Source of the DNA: Amblyornis subalaris
Taxonomy: Eukaryota; Chordata; Aves; Passeriformes; Ptilonorhynchidae
DNA length: 64,000 bases
NCBI GenBank assembly: GCA_018881555.1
Contig: JACAXG010000053.1
Location: 4,825,210-4,889,209, forward strand
Reading direction: 5' to 3'
A model generated the notes under the pieces. That model worked only from the letters and a program-made list of their open reading frames with translations, ran no database searches and was not told where the DNA came from. The first letter of the stretch is position 1; each line of letters begins with the position of its first letter. This document shows positions 1 through 12,130 of the stretch, one piece after another. The position numbers and the translations under genes are program-made.

Positions 1-1189
1 TTGGGNTTCCCCCTGCACCCCTTGCCAAATTCTTGATCCAAAGCCGGAGCCAGGTCCTGCCTGCCCACAGAAGGTGGGGGACCTCCTCTAGGTTCATCCC
101 CGTTCCTCCCAGCGAGACCACTCGCAGCCAGCCGTGTTCAGAGGCTGGTGACAGCTGCCCCAGGGGCTGAACTGCCCAGCTACTCTCTGCTTCTTTNTTG
201 TGCATCCTCCATCCTGCACATGCTTTTCTGAGGCATATTGACAGGGGTTTCCATATCTCTGCTTAGTTTAGACCTGGGATCAAGTGTTGGGTGTGATGCA
301 CTGGCTGCTCTGCCCCAGCAATGGGGAGATGCTTGGCCTGAGGCACACCTTGGTTTTCCCCTTGCTGTGGAGGGAGTGGGAAGCAGTTGCTGGACATGGC
401 AGTGTTGCTCAGGACTTTGGGAACTGCAGCCGTTCATTCCTGCNTGTGTGAATTCAAGATCCAGTTAATCCACCTGCCCATGAGCCTCACCTTTCCTTGC
501 AGTGCTGTGAAAAGGTGCAGCCTAAGCTACAGTCGAACTCTCCAAGCTATTGCATTCTTCTGTCTGTTTCAATTTGACCCTTAGATCCTATGTAACACCA
601 ACATGGTTGATCCAAAATGAGTTATCTGGGTTGGGGATCCTGGCTCAGCACAGCACAAATAGAGGACCAGATGCAAACCTTTACTTTGGGTTCCTGCCAT
701 CTCAAATATACATGAGTGGAGCTCATTTTGTTCCAAAGAAAATTAAAATTGTCTGGGTTTTTCTCCTCCCATGTCTTTTGCATAGTCTGTTTTTGTTTAT
801 TAAGACCAGGGTTACTCAGGCTTTTATCTAGGTCTTATTTAGGATGACTGAGTGGTGAAGTCCCTCCTGCTTCGCCAAAACCAGTCCCCTGCTCTTTTAG
901 GCAATCACATCTTATAATGCCACTCATAAACTGAACAAGCACTGACTAAAGACTAGTTGCATATTTATTTTTTTGTTGTTGGTCCCTCTGCTNATACTGA
1001 AAAGATGCTCCAGAACCTCCTGTTTCAATCACGCCTTTTTCTCAGCACTGTGGCAACTCCAAATAAGGGAAGGCAGTCCGAAAGGAATAAATAATATTGT
1101 GTGGGGAAGAAAAGCAACTAACCTACACATTATCATTAAGCAACAGGACGTGACAGGCAGTGTAATGTTTCTGGTTTTGTTGTGAGTCA
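1..1189. other. Unique non-coding sequence
   Basis: No gene, RNA or recognisable repeat is seen. Open frames are all below 100 codons, overlap one another on both strands and match no family I recognise, so they are taken as chance. Single N bases interrupt the sequence at 6, 197, 444 and 993. Confidence 0.6.
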
Positions 1190-1720
1190 GGAAGATGAAG
1201 GTCATGTGATATCAGCTCTCTCTGTAGCACAATAAACCTTATTAACATTATAAGATAAAAATAAATATTCAACAATTAAGGGGAAAAAGGGTCACACGTT
1301 TGCATCTGCTGGGGATTATTGACAGCAATCTGACATTACCGTCAGCTAAACCCACTGCTCTATTTTGTCCAGAGTTTCTAAAGCCATTATATAATGATCA
1401 GTCTAATAAAGTCGAGATTAGAGGCATTTCTCTTGTGTACAAAGAGATTGGCTTTTGGGTTGCCTTGTGGAAAAGCAGCATTATTCTTAGGGAGAGAAAG
1501 GGTTAGTTGTCTCTAACAGCAATCCTGATGAAAAATGTAAACTGTCTGAGGCCATTTCAGACCTCCGGCAATATTTTATGCTAACAGGTTTATGTNTGAA
1601 TTAACAAAGTTCTCTAACCACTTAGTCTGTTAAAATGCAGTTATTTTTAGTCCCCTTGCTAGGAAAACATGTGCCAACCTGAATTTGGATTCTATTTATT
1701 ACCATTTGCAATCACCTGGT
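1190..1720. promoter_or_regulatory. AT-rich block, candidate conserved non-coding element
   Basis: This stretch is AT-rich and non-repetitive. It has dense homeodomain-type cores (ATTAAC, AATTAAG, ATAATGATCA), a MEF2-like TTATTTTTAG near 1643 and few CpGs. The texture resembles developmental enhancers in gene deserts, but there is no direct evidence of conservation. MEF2-like and homeodomain cores are expected by chance several times in 64 kb of this composition, so the call rests on overall appearance only. Nothing protein-coding is seen. Confidence 0.25.
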
Positions 1721-4700
1721 GTCAGAGGCCACGTGAATCCTGTGAGTTTATCTGATTTGAGTCTGGAGCATCCAAATGTACCTTTCAACTTGTTTCTTCA
1801 TGCTGTGCATGTCTAGAGTGTTTTGCAGTAATACCATAAGCCCCTACAAGTGCACAGAGTGATAGGAAGGAGCAGAGTAAGATACTGTCCCTTGGGTACC
1901 ACATAGCTTGGAGGAAGGTGCTGAATTTGAATTATCCCATATCCACTGACCTAGCATCAGAATGCAAGCTTCCTTTCTTTTCTTCTTTTTTTTTTTTTTT
2001 CCCCCTTAGAAAGGATGGGGGAAGAGTGGTGGGGAGGGGGAGTGTGGGAGTAATGTCACTTAGCTCGAAGATGTTATCAAGCCAGGTAACACTGAGGTGC
2101 AACTCCTCTGGTTTTACTGTGCATGTGAAGATTAGCAACAGAGCATTGGCATCCAGCAGCTGCTGCCCCAGACCTGCTGCTGCTCCAAGGACCACAGAGT
2201 GAGGGTGAGGGACCCCGAGGCAGCTTCAGCTGTGCTGGCTCAGGACCGTGGTGGGTGCTTGGCCCAGCACCTGGGCTGCAAGTGCTGTGGTGGTGCCCTC
2301 AAAGGCAGGAGTGGCTGTTGACACAGGACACTGCACTGGCACAGCTGCATCACCCCCTCAAACCGAGCCAGCCCAGCATGATGCTCTGCACTTCTCATTG
2401 TTCATTCTAATTAAAATCTTCCAAAAACTTTAGTCAGCTATGACACCCATTCTATTTCTGCTATTTTTTTAAAAACACAGGGATGATTTCAGCCCTGGGG
2501 GATAGTCTACACTGGCCTGCAAAATCACACTAATACTTTTCAAAAANATTGCCTATAAACACATTTCTTGCCTGAGAGACAATAGCAGTTTCACTTGGCT
2601 GCCAGAGGTGGGACTCNACTATTCTTTAAAACTGGTTTGCATAAGGCAAACATAAGTTTCACAAACTGTGTTAAAGAGAAGCTAAATCCAGTTTGCATTA
2701 TCACCTTTGTCACAGAGATTGTGATGAGCTCCAGAGCATTAGAGAGATGCTAAGACATTTTTCCTCTTGCCAGCTCAAGCCAGGCCTGAGATTCGTACCA
2801 CGGATTTTGGGTGAAAAGCCAATACTGGAAAACTTCANCCCTGAAAACAACTTGCTCAGCCACGCTAGGGGCTTGTCCACAAGAAGAGGCTGCCATTGCA
2901 ATGGGTGCAGAAAGCCAGTTTGGCTGGCAAAGGCTCCCGGATAAAAACACAACCTGCACTCTCCCAGACAGCTGTTANATTTCCTCCAAAGGCTCTGTCT
3001 GCACACAGAACATTTTGCAGGTGATTTTCCTGGCTAGGTCTGGCACAGTCACAGCCCCAGGAACGCTGTGAGCCATGCTGCTACACCCAAGATCCTCAGC
3101 TGCTCTCTTGGTGGGAATTGGCTGCACCCTGGACCACTTATCAACCCCAGACAGGGTTGAGTGACTTCTGTCAGCCACACCTGTGAGCACCTGGCTTTGT
3201 TTTCAGCTCTTTGCCAACCCTAGATGAGGGCACAGGCAGAGCAGGGGGTTCCAGCATTTCAAAGAGCTCTGTACCTGCTGCTTCTTCACCTTAGGACTCT
3301 TGCATTTGCTAACATGAATGCTGCTTGGCAGGCAGGGAATAGAATAAAAGCAAAAATTCTGAAGTTCTGCAGAGTAGGCATGGTCCAAATAAACTTTGAC
3401 CCACCTACATTAGCAATGAAGTGACTAACTGGCCACACTTACGTGAGCCATTTTCGCATCTCTCCTCACAGATGCCTCACCATCACTGCTTTTAAGAGCT
3501 GTGGCACTGGCTCCCAGAAGGAGCTACCCAGAACAGGGACACAACAAGAAAGTTGTCCAGCTAGGGGCACAGACCATGCCCAAATTTAAATTCATACTGT
3601 ATGTCTGTAGGCTTCTGTATCATATGGAAGTTGAGAGACAGACACATGGAGGCATATGGACCTTGGTCATTAGCCAGTGCTGGATATGCCTGTTAAACNC
3701 TAGCACGATGTGATGTGCTATGAAATACCTAATTACATACCCCGTTTGATTTTACTCTCTGTCTCCTGCACAAATGCACACATGTAATATAAGGTTCAGA
3801 GTTGCTGCTGTGCAAAATTCATGAGGACCCTGTGCTGGTAATCCAACAGGCTGTGGCTGAGGGCCTGGAGTCACCAGGCTGAGCTCTGCTGTCTCTGCAT
3901 GGCAGCACGGAGAGCTAAAAGACTGAGCGGGGATCCANCTGTGCTGCTGTCATGTGCTGTAAGGGTGACTTTTTGATTGCTTTTGATTCCATCCCTTATG
4001 GAAGGAGATAACATTTGTTTTATTTTCCTTGGAGGAAAGGTACATATTTGCCTTGAAATTTCAAAAGAATTAAGTCCTCCTTCGTGTCCCAATTAGCTCT
4101 CAGTGCGTTTGGACTGTGCCTGTGTAGCACTTTTCTACAGTGCTTTTAAATCCAGGAACAGATATAGGTTGTGCTTGTGCCTGGAGACTGGACGTGCCCA
4201 GGAATTCTTCCACACAGCCCTGGCAGGCTTCTTTCTCCTTCGCCTGGCACAGTGCAGCCCCAGTGCAAGGTAGTAGCCACCAGCAATTAGTAGTGGAGTG
4301 TCAAGGGACTTTAGAGAAGGGAGGGAAGGGGTGTACTTAGAGGGCAAAAGTTGNCTTTTCTTTTTTCTTTATGCAAAATTCATTCAGGACTTAAGCATTC
4401 AAGCATACCTTTTCTTCCTTTGCAGTATGCCAGAGAGGTCCCCGAGTCAGTGCTAGTCAGTGGAAAAGACATCTTTCTCTCCCAGCCTTCTGATACTTGC
4501 TCTCAACCTGAGTTTTTCTGCTTTAGAAAGACACGTTCTTTTCATTTTGGATGAGTGATGTTTTGCTGTTAGGCAGTTACCATTAAATCACTCTTACGTC
4601 AGGCAAAAGTGAAATGCAAATGTTAAGTATTTATTTACAGCCCCCAAAACAGACCACACAGTTTAAAAAGATTGCACTCATAGAAACGCCGAAGTCTTTC

Positions 4701-7700
4701 TGTAGCCTTTCTGGTAAGTCCAGGGAGATTCAAAGCTTCCCCTCAGAATANATTCGCTTCTTTTCCTCCAAAAGCTTAACTACCTTTAAATGTTTCAAAA
4801 GGCAGTCTNGCTGCTCTTTCAGTGAAAACAAGCACTCTCACTCAGAAATGCAAATGTCAGTGCACTAGACCAGTGTGTCTCATCCTGTTCCTGACTTGAC
4901 TAAACCAGCAACTCCTTCACTCAGTGAAGGCTAAATCCTCCCCCCATCCTCCCCAAAAAAAAAGTTGTGATGTGACTCTTCTTCACTGCAAGTGTGTCTG
5001 TCTGTTACATGGTGTATTTTATTTCACTCCAAACCTTAGCCAACACACTTACCACAAGCATCTGCTAGGGGCAAACATGGGTAGTNTATTAGTCACTCTT
5101 GACTGAGACCATCCACTGCAGTCATTGACTGAGGGTGTCAGAGGGATGGTGACAGAGGGATGTAGAGTTCCACCCTGACATCTTCTGTTTTCAGGACTGC
5201 AGGAATAGTCATTTCCTGCTAAGACCCCTGGGTTTCCAGGCCACATCCCACCCTCTTCCAGCAAAAATAGAGAGAGCAAGTGATTAGTGCANGGGAAAGC
5301 TTCACTGAGAGACTGTTGTCCCTTTGCAGAGTAGGTGCTTGGCTACCAGGAAGGCTGCCAGGACATACAGGAAGGGAGAAAGAGGACAGGAGTAAGTGNT
5401 TAAGTAAATGGGGGTCATTCTTCAAGTTGCCTTTGAGGAGCCTCTTCTGGCTAAGACTGCATCTCCTTCATTTGTGAGTTCTGAAGACGTTGCAACTCAG
5501 TTTCTCCTCTGCTTCGGAAAATTGCTTGTGGGAGGTTTTGCTCTTCTTGGGACACGCAGGTACTCCCAAGCCCTCTCTTTGAGGGTTTTTTTTCTTATTT
5601 TCATGCAAAGCAGGGAAAACACCTGATATTGAACAGAGTGCTCTCAAATGTGATGTTTAGGAGGGAGCCAGGCATAAGAAGGCTGACTAAGTCATCCTGA
5701 CGTGCTTGCTACTGGCTGACCTTTGTTCTTTAGAGTCTCACTGTACTCCCTGTCTCTAGACCCGTGTTGGACATGAAAATAATCCAGCTGCTAATCCACT
5801 ACCAGCACGCTGAAGGCCTCTCTCCAAATTTTCTTCCACACATCACAGACTTCCTCACAGTAAAGACGCAAATCCTAATCTGACCATCCACCAAGCCCTC
5901 TCCTTTCCTTCCATCTGCAACTGCCAGTTACAAGCATAACAGGCATGCCTTGCCAGGCCCCTTCACAGTTCATTCTGCCTCTCAAGAACAGCCTTGTTTA
6001 AAAGCCCCTCTCAAGTCCGATGGAAAAGTCTGCAGCTATCTGCGTCCCTGGCACAGGGAAGAGTGCTTGCCAGGGCAAGGCTGTCTAGCCAGCATGCATA
6101 AAATTGCAAGAGACTCTCCAAAACCTCTCATCAGAGACNAATTAATTTCCTGTATTCTTCTCCAAGGTCATTTTTTAAATTGCCTGCTGGAGGGAGACCT
6201 TGCTGGCAAGTTACTCATCTCCTGCCAGAGCTAGAGCTCCATGTTTTCCATAGCAGTCCCTCAGTGATTGCTCTCTCGGAAATTACATTTTTCTGTGTGG
6301 CTATTTCTCTATGAGGCTACCACACTCAGCTTTCTCAAGTCCAAGCCAACCAAGTTAATGGGGCCTGAGCAGAACCACTGTGGAATCAGGAGGGGGCAAC
6401 ACAGCTCAGGCTCAGCATTCCCACCTCTGCCCTGGTCAGATGGGTAAAACCAGGACCATTTATGAGCTGCCTGTTACAATTCTGCAGTGAGGGGAAGGTC
6501 AGAGTTACTTGCTTGTCTCGGATGAAATTCACATCTCCTCTGGCCTTTGTCTGCATAAAAGCTATTTTGAAAGGCAACTTATTGATTTGGAACTATAAGG
6601 TGGCATCAAGCAGCACATCCATGTACTCCAATGATTTCTCAGTGGAAAATGCACCTTCATCAGGACCATCAGCTGCATGGCACAAACCAATTAACTCAAT
6701 CTGCTGTCCTGAGTATCTTCACTCTTATGCTGGTTCTCCAACAGTGTTCCCTCAGCGACTGTAAAGTTCTCCCTCTCTTCTCTCCCAGGAGAAGAAAGAC
6801 ACACAGGCTTACCATTTCAAAAAGGAAGGAATAGCATTTCTAGCAAAAGGTAGGACAATACGGTCTTGATTCTACAGGGACAACTTTCAGGGAGCCCTCC
6901 TTANGTGTTTGTGGGGCTCCTCACACCACAGCTTCCTTCTTCACCTAGGGCTGCAAGGGAATGGTGTTGAAGCTGAATACTCCATTTCCCTCTCTGCCTC
7001 TCTGGCCTCTGTGGCCTGTCTGTAAAGGAGGAACAGTATGTTGATCACTGAGGAAGAGGATGAGAGCTACTTTAACAAGCCACAACCAATTTTTCCAACT
7101 TCTGGTGTAGTGCAGTGTATTGGAGTTTGACCCAGCCAATTCCATGCCACTGATTTCTTTGCTTTTTCTTTATGCTTCTGTCACAGTTAGCCAGATATCA
7201 ACAGATAGGCCAGAAATGAGCAATTCCCCTGTGCATGTGCTTCAGGAGCAGTCTAATCCCCCCTCTAGTCAGTAAAAGCTCTTCAGAAAAAAACATCTGA
7301 CAGCAGAGAAAATGCAGCAAATCTTAGCATTAGAAGAAAGCAAAGACAACATTCCCCATAAGAGGCCATCTACTGCTCACACNCACTGCTCCTTAGACAG
7401 GAAACCTCGTAAAAGACCTCTGCCNGTTCGAGGCTCCGTAGATGTACGTACACATGTGCAAAGCAGAGAGAAGAGGAATGTCAGAGTGTGGCTTTCTCTC
7501 TGTCTCTCTGCTGATGGTTGCAGACAGACCCAACACTTGGGGCACGAGATAGCATCGGGCTCGATTTACATCAAAGCTGCTGCTACTGCTTCTTCACAAG
7601 GGAAAAAAAAACAACCCAGAATCCAGTTCAGTTATTTAGCTCTCAGCTGCACGTACAGCAAAGAGCAGCATCCAAATCAAGGGTATTTGTGTCCTCACAA

Positions 7701-8137
7701 CACTCTGGTGCTACTTGCTGTTCAAAATGACCCTGGTGTGATCTCCTTCTACCCACAAGATCCTCAGCCCTGTTGCTGGTAGTAGATGTGTTTACAGACT
7801 TCCACACCTTCCTCCTGCATTTTGATCATGTTACTGCACAACTCCTAAACCTCTCTGGGATTCTTAAGCACTAGCAAAGACCCAGTCCCACTCAGGGGTA
7901 GGAGGCAGTGAACATCCCACATCTGCTTTTGTTAGAGCAGTGATGCTATTTCACCAGTACTAAACTGGTAGAGGAGGGATGCAGGCCCACTGCACTGAAT
8001 GTGTTTCTCCACAACATGTGACATCTCCTGAGTTCATACTAGGGTAATTTGTACTTCCCTGTGCCTTCGATGTTGTTGTAACGTTGATGCTAATTTTTCT
8101 AGGCCATAAAGGGAGAGTACAACTTTCTCTCTTTCCA
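1721..8137. other. Unique non-coding sequence with short homopolymers
   Basis: No gene is supported. The stretch contains a 15-base T run at 1986-2000, followed by CCCCCTTAG (splice-acceptor-like but unsupported), and a G-rich stretch at 2015-2050. Short frames throughout, including one of 156 codons at 7312-7782, have no recognisable domain and two contain N-derived ambiguous residues. I see no transposon ends. Confidence 0.6.
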
Positions 8138-8152
8138 AAAAAAAAAAAAAAG
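8138..8152 (+). repeat. Poly(A) tract
   Basis: A run of 15 A bases lies between CTTTCC and GCAGG. No AATAAA signal sits 10-30 bases upstream, so it is treated as a simple homopolymer and not as the tail of a retrocopy. Confidence 0.9.
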
Positions 8153-11100
8153 CAGGTTTTCCTGGTTCATTTCCACACAGCCCAATGCATTATGCATTAT
8201 CTCATTCAAAGGTAAATAGTGGATACACACATGGATGAAAGATTAAATCCTGGAAATTCTAAACAATTGGCAGGAGGCATAACCATGGCAAATTGATTCT
8301 ATTCCCTCTCTGCAAAAAAAGGAATGAAAGAATATTTGTGCATTTTTTAAATTACTTGTAAAATTTAAAAACATTTGGGGGTTGGTTTCTTCAATTTTTT
8401 TAATTTTTTTTTTAGCAGAAGTACATAACAGTTATTGGAAAGTTCCTTGAGTTCCGAAGATTATTTTAAAACAAAATGCCTGGTAACCTTGCTATTGATC
8501 CTCTACAGTATTAAGGGCCTAAGTACCTGAATAACAATGCCTGCATCTATCACAGCAGTGATGTGCAGGGGCAAACAGTGCCCAACAGAGTGGCATGCAG
8601 AAAAGAAAAAAAATCCTTAAAGAAAATCATATTGCCCCAAAGAATGCAGGTCAATTTAAATATGTAGGTGGTCTTGCTTGATTGGTTGGTTTTATGTCAC
8701 CGCTGGCCCTACAGTAACCCCAGCCTTGCTGATCAAAGGGATTATGCTAAAGCTGCAGGGCTGAGTTTGTAGTTTGTAAGACTTTGCCATTGCTCTGTGT
8801 ACTGCCCCTCACAGAGCTGTAGTTTGGTGTCTGAGGGCATCAGTGAGTAGTCTTGCTGTCCTTATTGACCTTCATTTGGACTCAGAGTGGTTTAAGGTGC
8901 TGCTGTGCAGCTGGTCACAGAAGTCTTTGTTTTCTATCCCATGTCCCAGCCTGGCATTGGGGAAAGCAGTGGCAGCACCATCCCCAGAGCAGAGCTGTGA
9001 GCACACCAGGAGTCATTACTGCTGTACCTGTGGAGATTTTATTCCAAGCTGATCAAGCACAGTTCCAGCAAATCTCTGCTCCTTCTCTACCCAGAACATT
9101 CAGTGCACCCAGTGCGCAGCACTAAGAGCAGGCACGATAAAGAAAGCTTTGCTGCCACTGGCCATGTTGGCCAGCACAGCAGCAATTCTGTTTTATGGCC
9201 ACTGGGGCAAGACAAGCCTCTTTTTTCTATTCCTTACCACACCTGGTTGTACCACAGCATGTGTGTGTGTAGGAATGAGCTCGTGTTGGCTGCAGGGGTG
9301 AGGAAGGTGCCCATCAGAACAAACCAGCAGCCTCCACTGCCCTTTGCTAAGGAACACCTGGCTTTCCCACAGGCAGATGTGTGCTCTTGCACAGTGGCCT
9401 GGACATCTGCAATCTAATTTACTCTGCCTGTCACCTGATGAAGTCTCTCCCTCCCCTAAAATAAAGGAGCTATGAAGCAGTGTGGCATTTAGAATGAGTT
9501 CTAGATAAAGGAGTAGAGGAGCCTATGTTTGCCTGGACATATTAGACAGGCTTGTTATGTAGGCTAAGACCAACAGAAGCTGTTCCATCCTGCCCTCCAC
9601 TTCCAGCCACACAATTTCTTTGCTCCTTCATGCTGCTGGTAACATCTGGGTGGCTTATCAGGAAGCTAGAAGAGGGAACATATCTGGCTGAAAAAACAAG
9701 CATTTTTTTACAGAGACACAACCCATTTCAATGCCTACTCTCCCCCAAAGTCTCCCATGCACACACACACACATCCAGAGTGACCTACTCGTCCATCAGG
9801 AGAAAACTGGAATGACAGGATGCTAGGGAAACAGCCCACTGTTGTTTGACATTTGGGGTTGTTTCTGCAGGTGGGGTTTCTGTGGTAGCAGAGCACCTCA
9901 ATACTCAGATTTTGACTCCTGTTGGTTCTCATTGTCCGTGTTGAACACGTCCACCAGTAGACACAGTTCTGAGTTCAGTAAAGAAGGGCAGAGAAGTAAA
10001 GAACCCTTTTTCCTCTGCTTCCTTTCTCAATCTTAGAGGTGCTGACAGGGCCTCATACAGCTGTCCCTTTGAACTCTTATACAGAGTCTGAACCTTCTCA
10101 GGCCTCCAGCCCCTAATTAGAACCAGGGACATTGGCCACATCTCAGCAAATAGAGTGGCTGTGATCCTCACAGGTTTTCCTGTACACCACTGCAGTTGTG
10201 TCCGGACTCAAAGCAGCCCCACCAGTGCTCGGGCTTCATCCACCATTCCTAGAGCATTTCATTACTCCCTCGACATGTTTTTCTCCTACCAAGACTTCAC
10301 ATTGCCAGATAAATTCCCTCATTGCCTCCAAGCAATAGAGATTCCACGTCCCACAGCTATTGGATATAAAGCAGCAGGGCAGTGGGGTCTGTCTGGTTGT
10401 TTCGTTGTCACTATGTTTGTGAGAATTTTTTTTTTAGTCACTATTCTTCTCATTGAAAAATGCTTTTTCCATTGTCCTGAAACGATTGTCGGATTCAGTG
10501 TGGACTTACCAAATTGCTTTCCTGGAAAAAAAAATATCAGGATTATATTCACAAAGCTGAGAGGAAGACAGCCACTTTTTATTCACTCATAAAGGATGTG
10601 GGAGTCCTGAGTTTAATTTCCTCCTCTGCCTGGGGGAACTGGAACCAGCATCGCTTATCTCTCAGGAGAATACCATAAGGCTGTGCTGTGCTGCATACTA
10701 AGGTGGGTTGTTCTTACTGTCTGCCATTGGTGTGTCCTGGTCTGCAAGAAGGTCTTTCTAGACCCTCAGCTGAGGCCCTCACATGGAAATGGTTCACCTG
10801 GCTTCCCCAAGCTGTGCTGGTGAGTACTGAACTATTAAGGATCATGAAAGTGCTGTTGACAGATTACCCCCACCAGGATGTGGTGCTCAAGGCTGTGACA
10901 CACCTCAGAAATCAGAAGTGCAGAAATAGCAGCAGCAGAAGGCATTGCATGTCCTGCACAAGCACTATGTCAGCCAGAACCATTCGCTAAATCTCATAAG
11001 GTAAAAAAACACAGCTCTGTCTGCTGAAGAAAATTACTTGTCCAGTCAGCACAAGTTAAAGATAGGAAGACCAAATTAGTTCAAATAGAAAGTCCTCCTG

Positions 11101-11989
11101 ATATCACACAAATGCTGTTTTGAGGTCAGGGCTGATACATAAGATGAATGCCAAAATCAATGGAGCAAAACAGGTGTGTCAGGAGCTAAACCTGGCTGGT
11201 GGCTACTGGCACGTTCATCATCTTCTGGGAACATCTATTTTGATACTGATGATAGAATAGGTGGACAGAAAATAGAAATCTGACAGTTGTCATTGCCAGC
11301 TTTGAGACCTGACTTAACACCGTGACGCTGTTGGCACTTAGTTACCTGATCTGATCAGACCTTCCAGCCAGGAGACACAGATGCTGTTGTTAGCTCCACC
11401 AACTTCAACTCAGTCTTGGAAACCCACTTGGAAGATGAGGTCCTGACATGACCCCTTTCTTAGTTGCTTTGTCATTTCCTCACATGCTCCTTTCCTTGCT
11501 CTCTCTCCTTCAATCTCCTGTTTAAACAAACTAGCCTAGACAGGAAGGGTAGGGGTTGTGCAACCCAGCTGTGAACGACAGTCCGGGAAACTCCTAAAAA
11601 TAGTGCCCAGAAGAGGCAGGCACTGGTACAGATCTCCTGGATCTCAGAGGGGCTAAGGCCAGGTTTTGTGTTTGTCCTTTTCTAGCAGTGAGGCTGCAAG
11701 TAAAAGTCAACACCAGAGAAGGAAGTAATGTTTTTTATGTGTGCAATCCTTTTCTCTCCCCTTGTGCNTATTTGTGTGTCTTCAAGTGAGCAGAGTTAAA
11801 ATGAGTAGGAGCAACAGATCCAGTCTATCTCAGTGAGTGTCTCTCTTTCCTCAAGAACAGTTTCTGCTGCTATGAACTTAAATAAAGCGAAGGAAGATTG
11901 CTGTAAAAACTGTCGACAGCTAAGGGAAGAGGAATAATGGACGCTTTTAAAAAGGAAAGTCTTACTTAATACTTTATTTTTCAAGTGCT
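8153..11989. other. Unique non-coding sequence
   Basis: No gene or interspersed repeat is recognised. A short (AC)n microsatellite of about seven units lies at 9760-9773. The 145-codon plus-strand frame at 10155-10592 has a hydrophobic middle but no family resemblance, no neighbouring exon-like signal and no repeat origin, and is taken as chance. Confidence 0.6.
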
Positions 11990-12130
11990 TAAACTGTTTT
12001 TCCTCCTTTTTGTGTATCTTTAATTAAAGGTTAAAAGACTTCTACTGGTGATTGTTTGCCATGGTAACCAAGTAGGCTGAGGTCTCTGAATTCAAAACCC
12101 AAAAACCTTTTTAAGTGTTTAATGTTGCAC
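11990..12130. promoter_or_regulatory. AT-rich block with RFX X-box-like site
   Basis: The core at 12055-12068 reads TTTGCC-AT-GGTAAC. It is one mismatch from the palindromic RFX X-box (two GTTGCC-type half sites separated by two bases). It lies in an AT-rich setting with TAATTAAAG and two AAGTG cores nearby that resemble NKX-type sites. RFX proteins bind such motifs in ciliary and immune promoters and enhancers. No gene start is visible beside it, so an isolated enhancer or a chance match are both possible. Confidence 0.3.

Noticed and set aside
1966..2009. Long polypyrimidine tract plus CCCCCTTAG resembling a splice acceptor
   Set aside because: The downstream sequence has no recognisable exon or matching donor; T-runs followed by AG are common by chance.
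7312..7782. 156-codon plus-strand frame, considered as an exon
   Set aside because: No domain, includes N-derived residues, and ends without a donor-like context.
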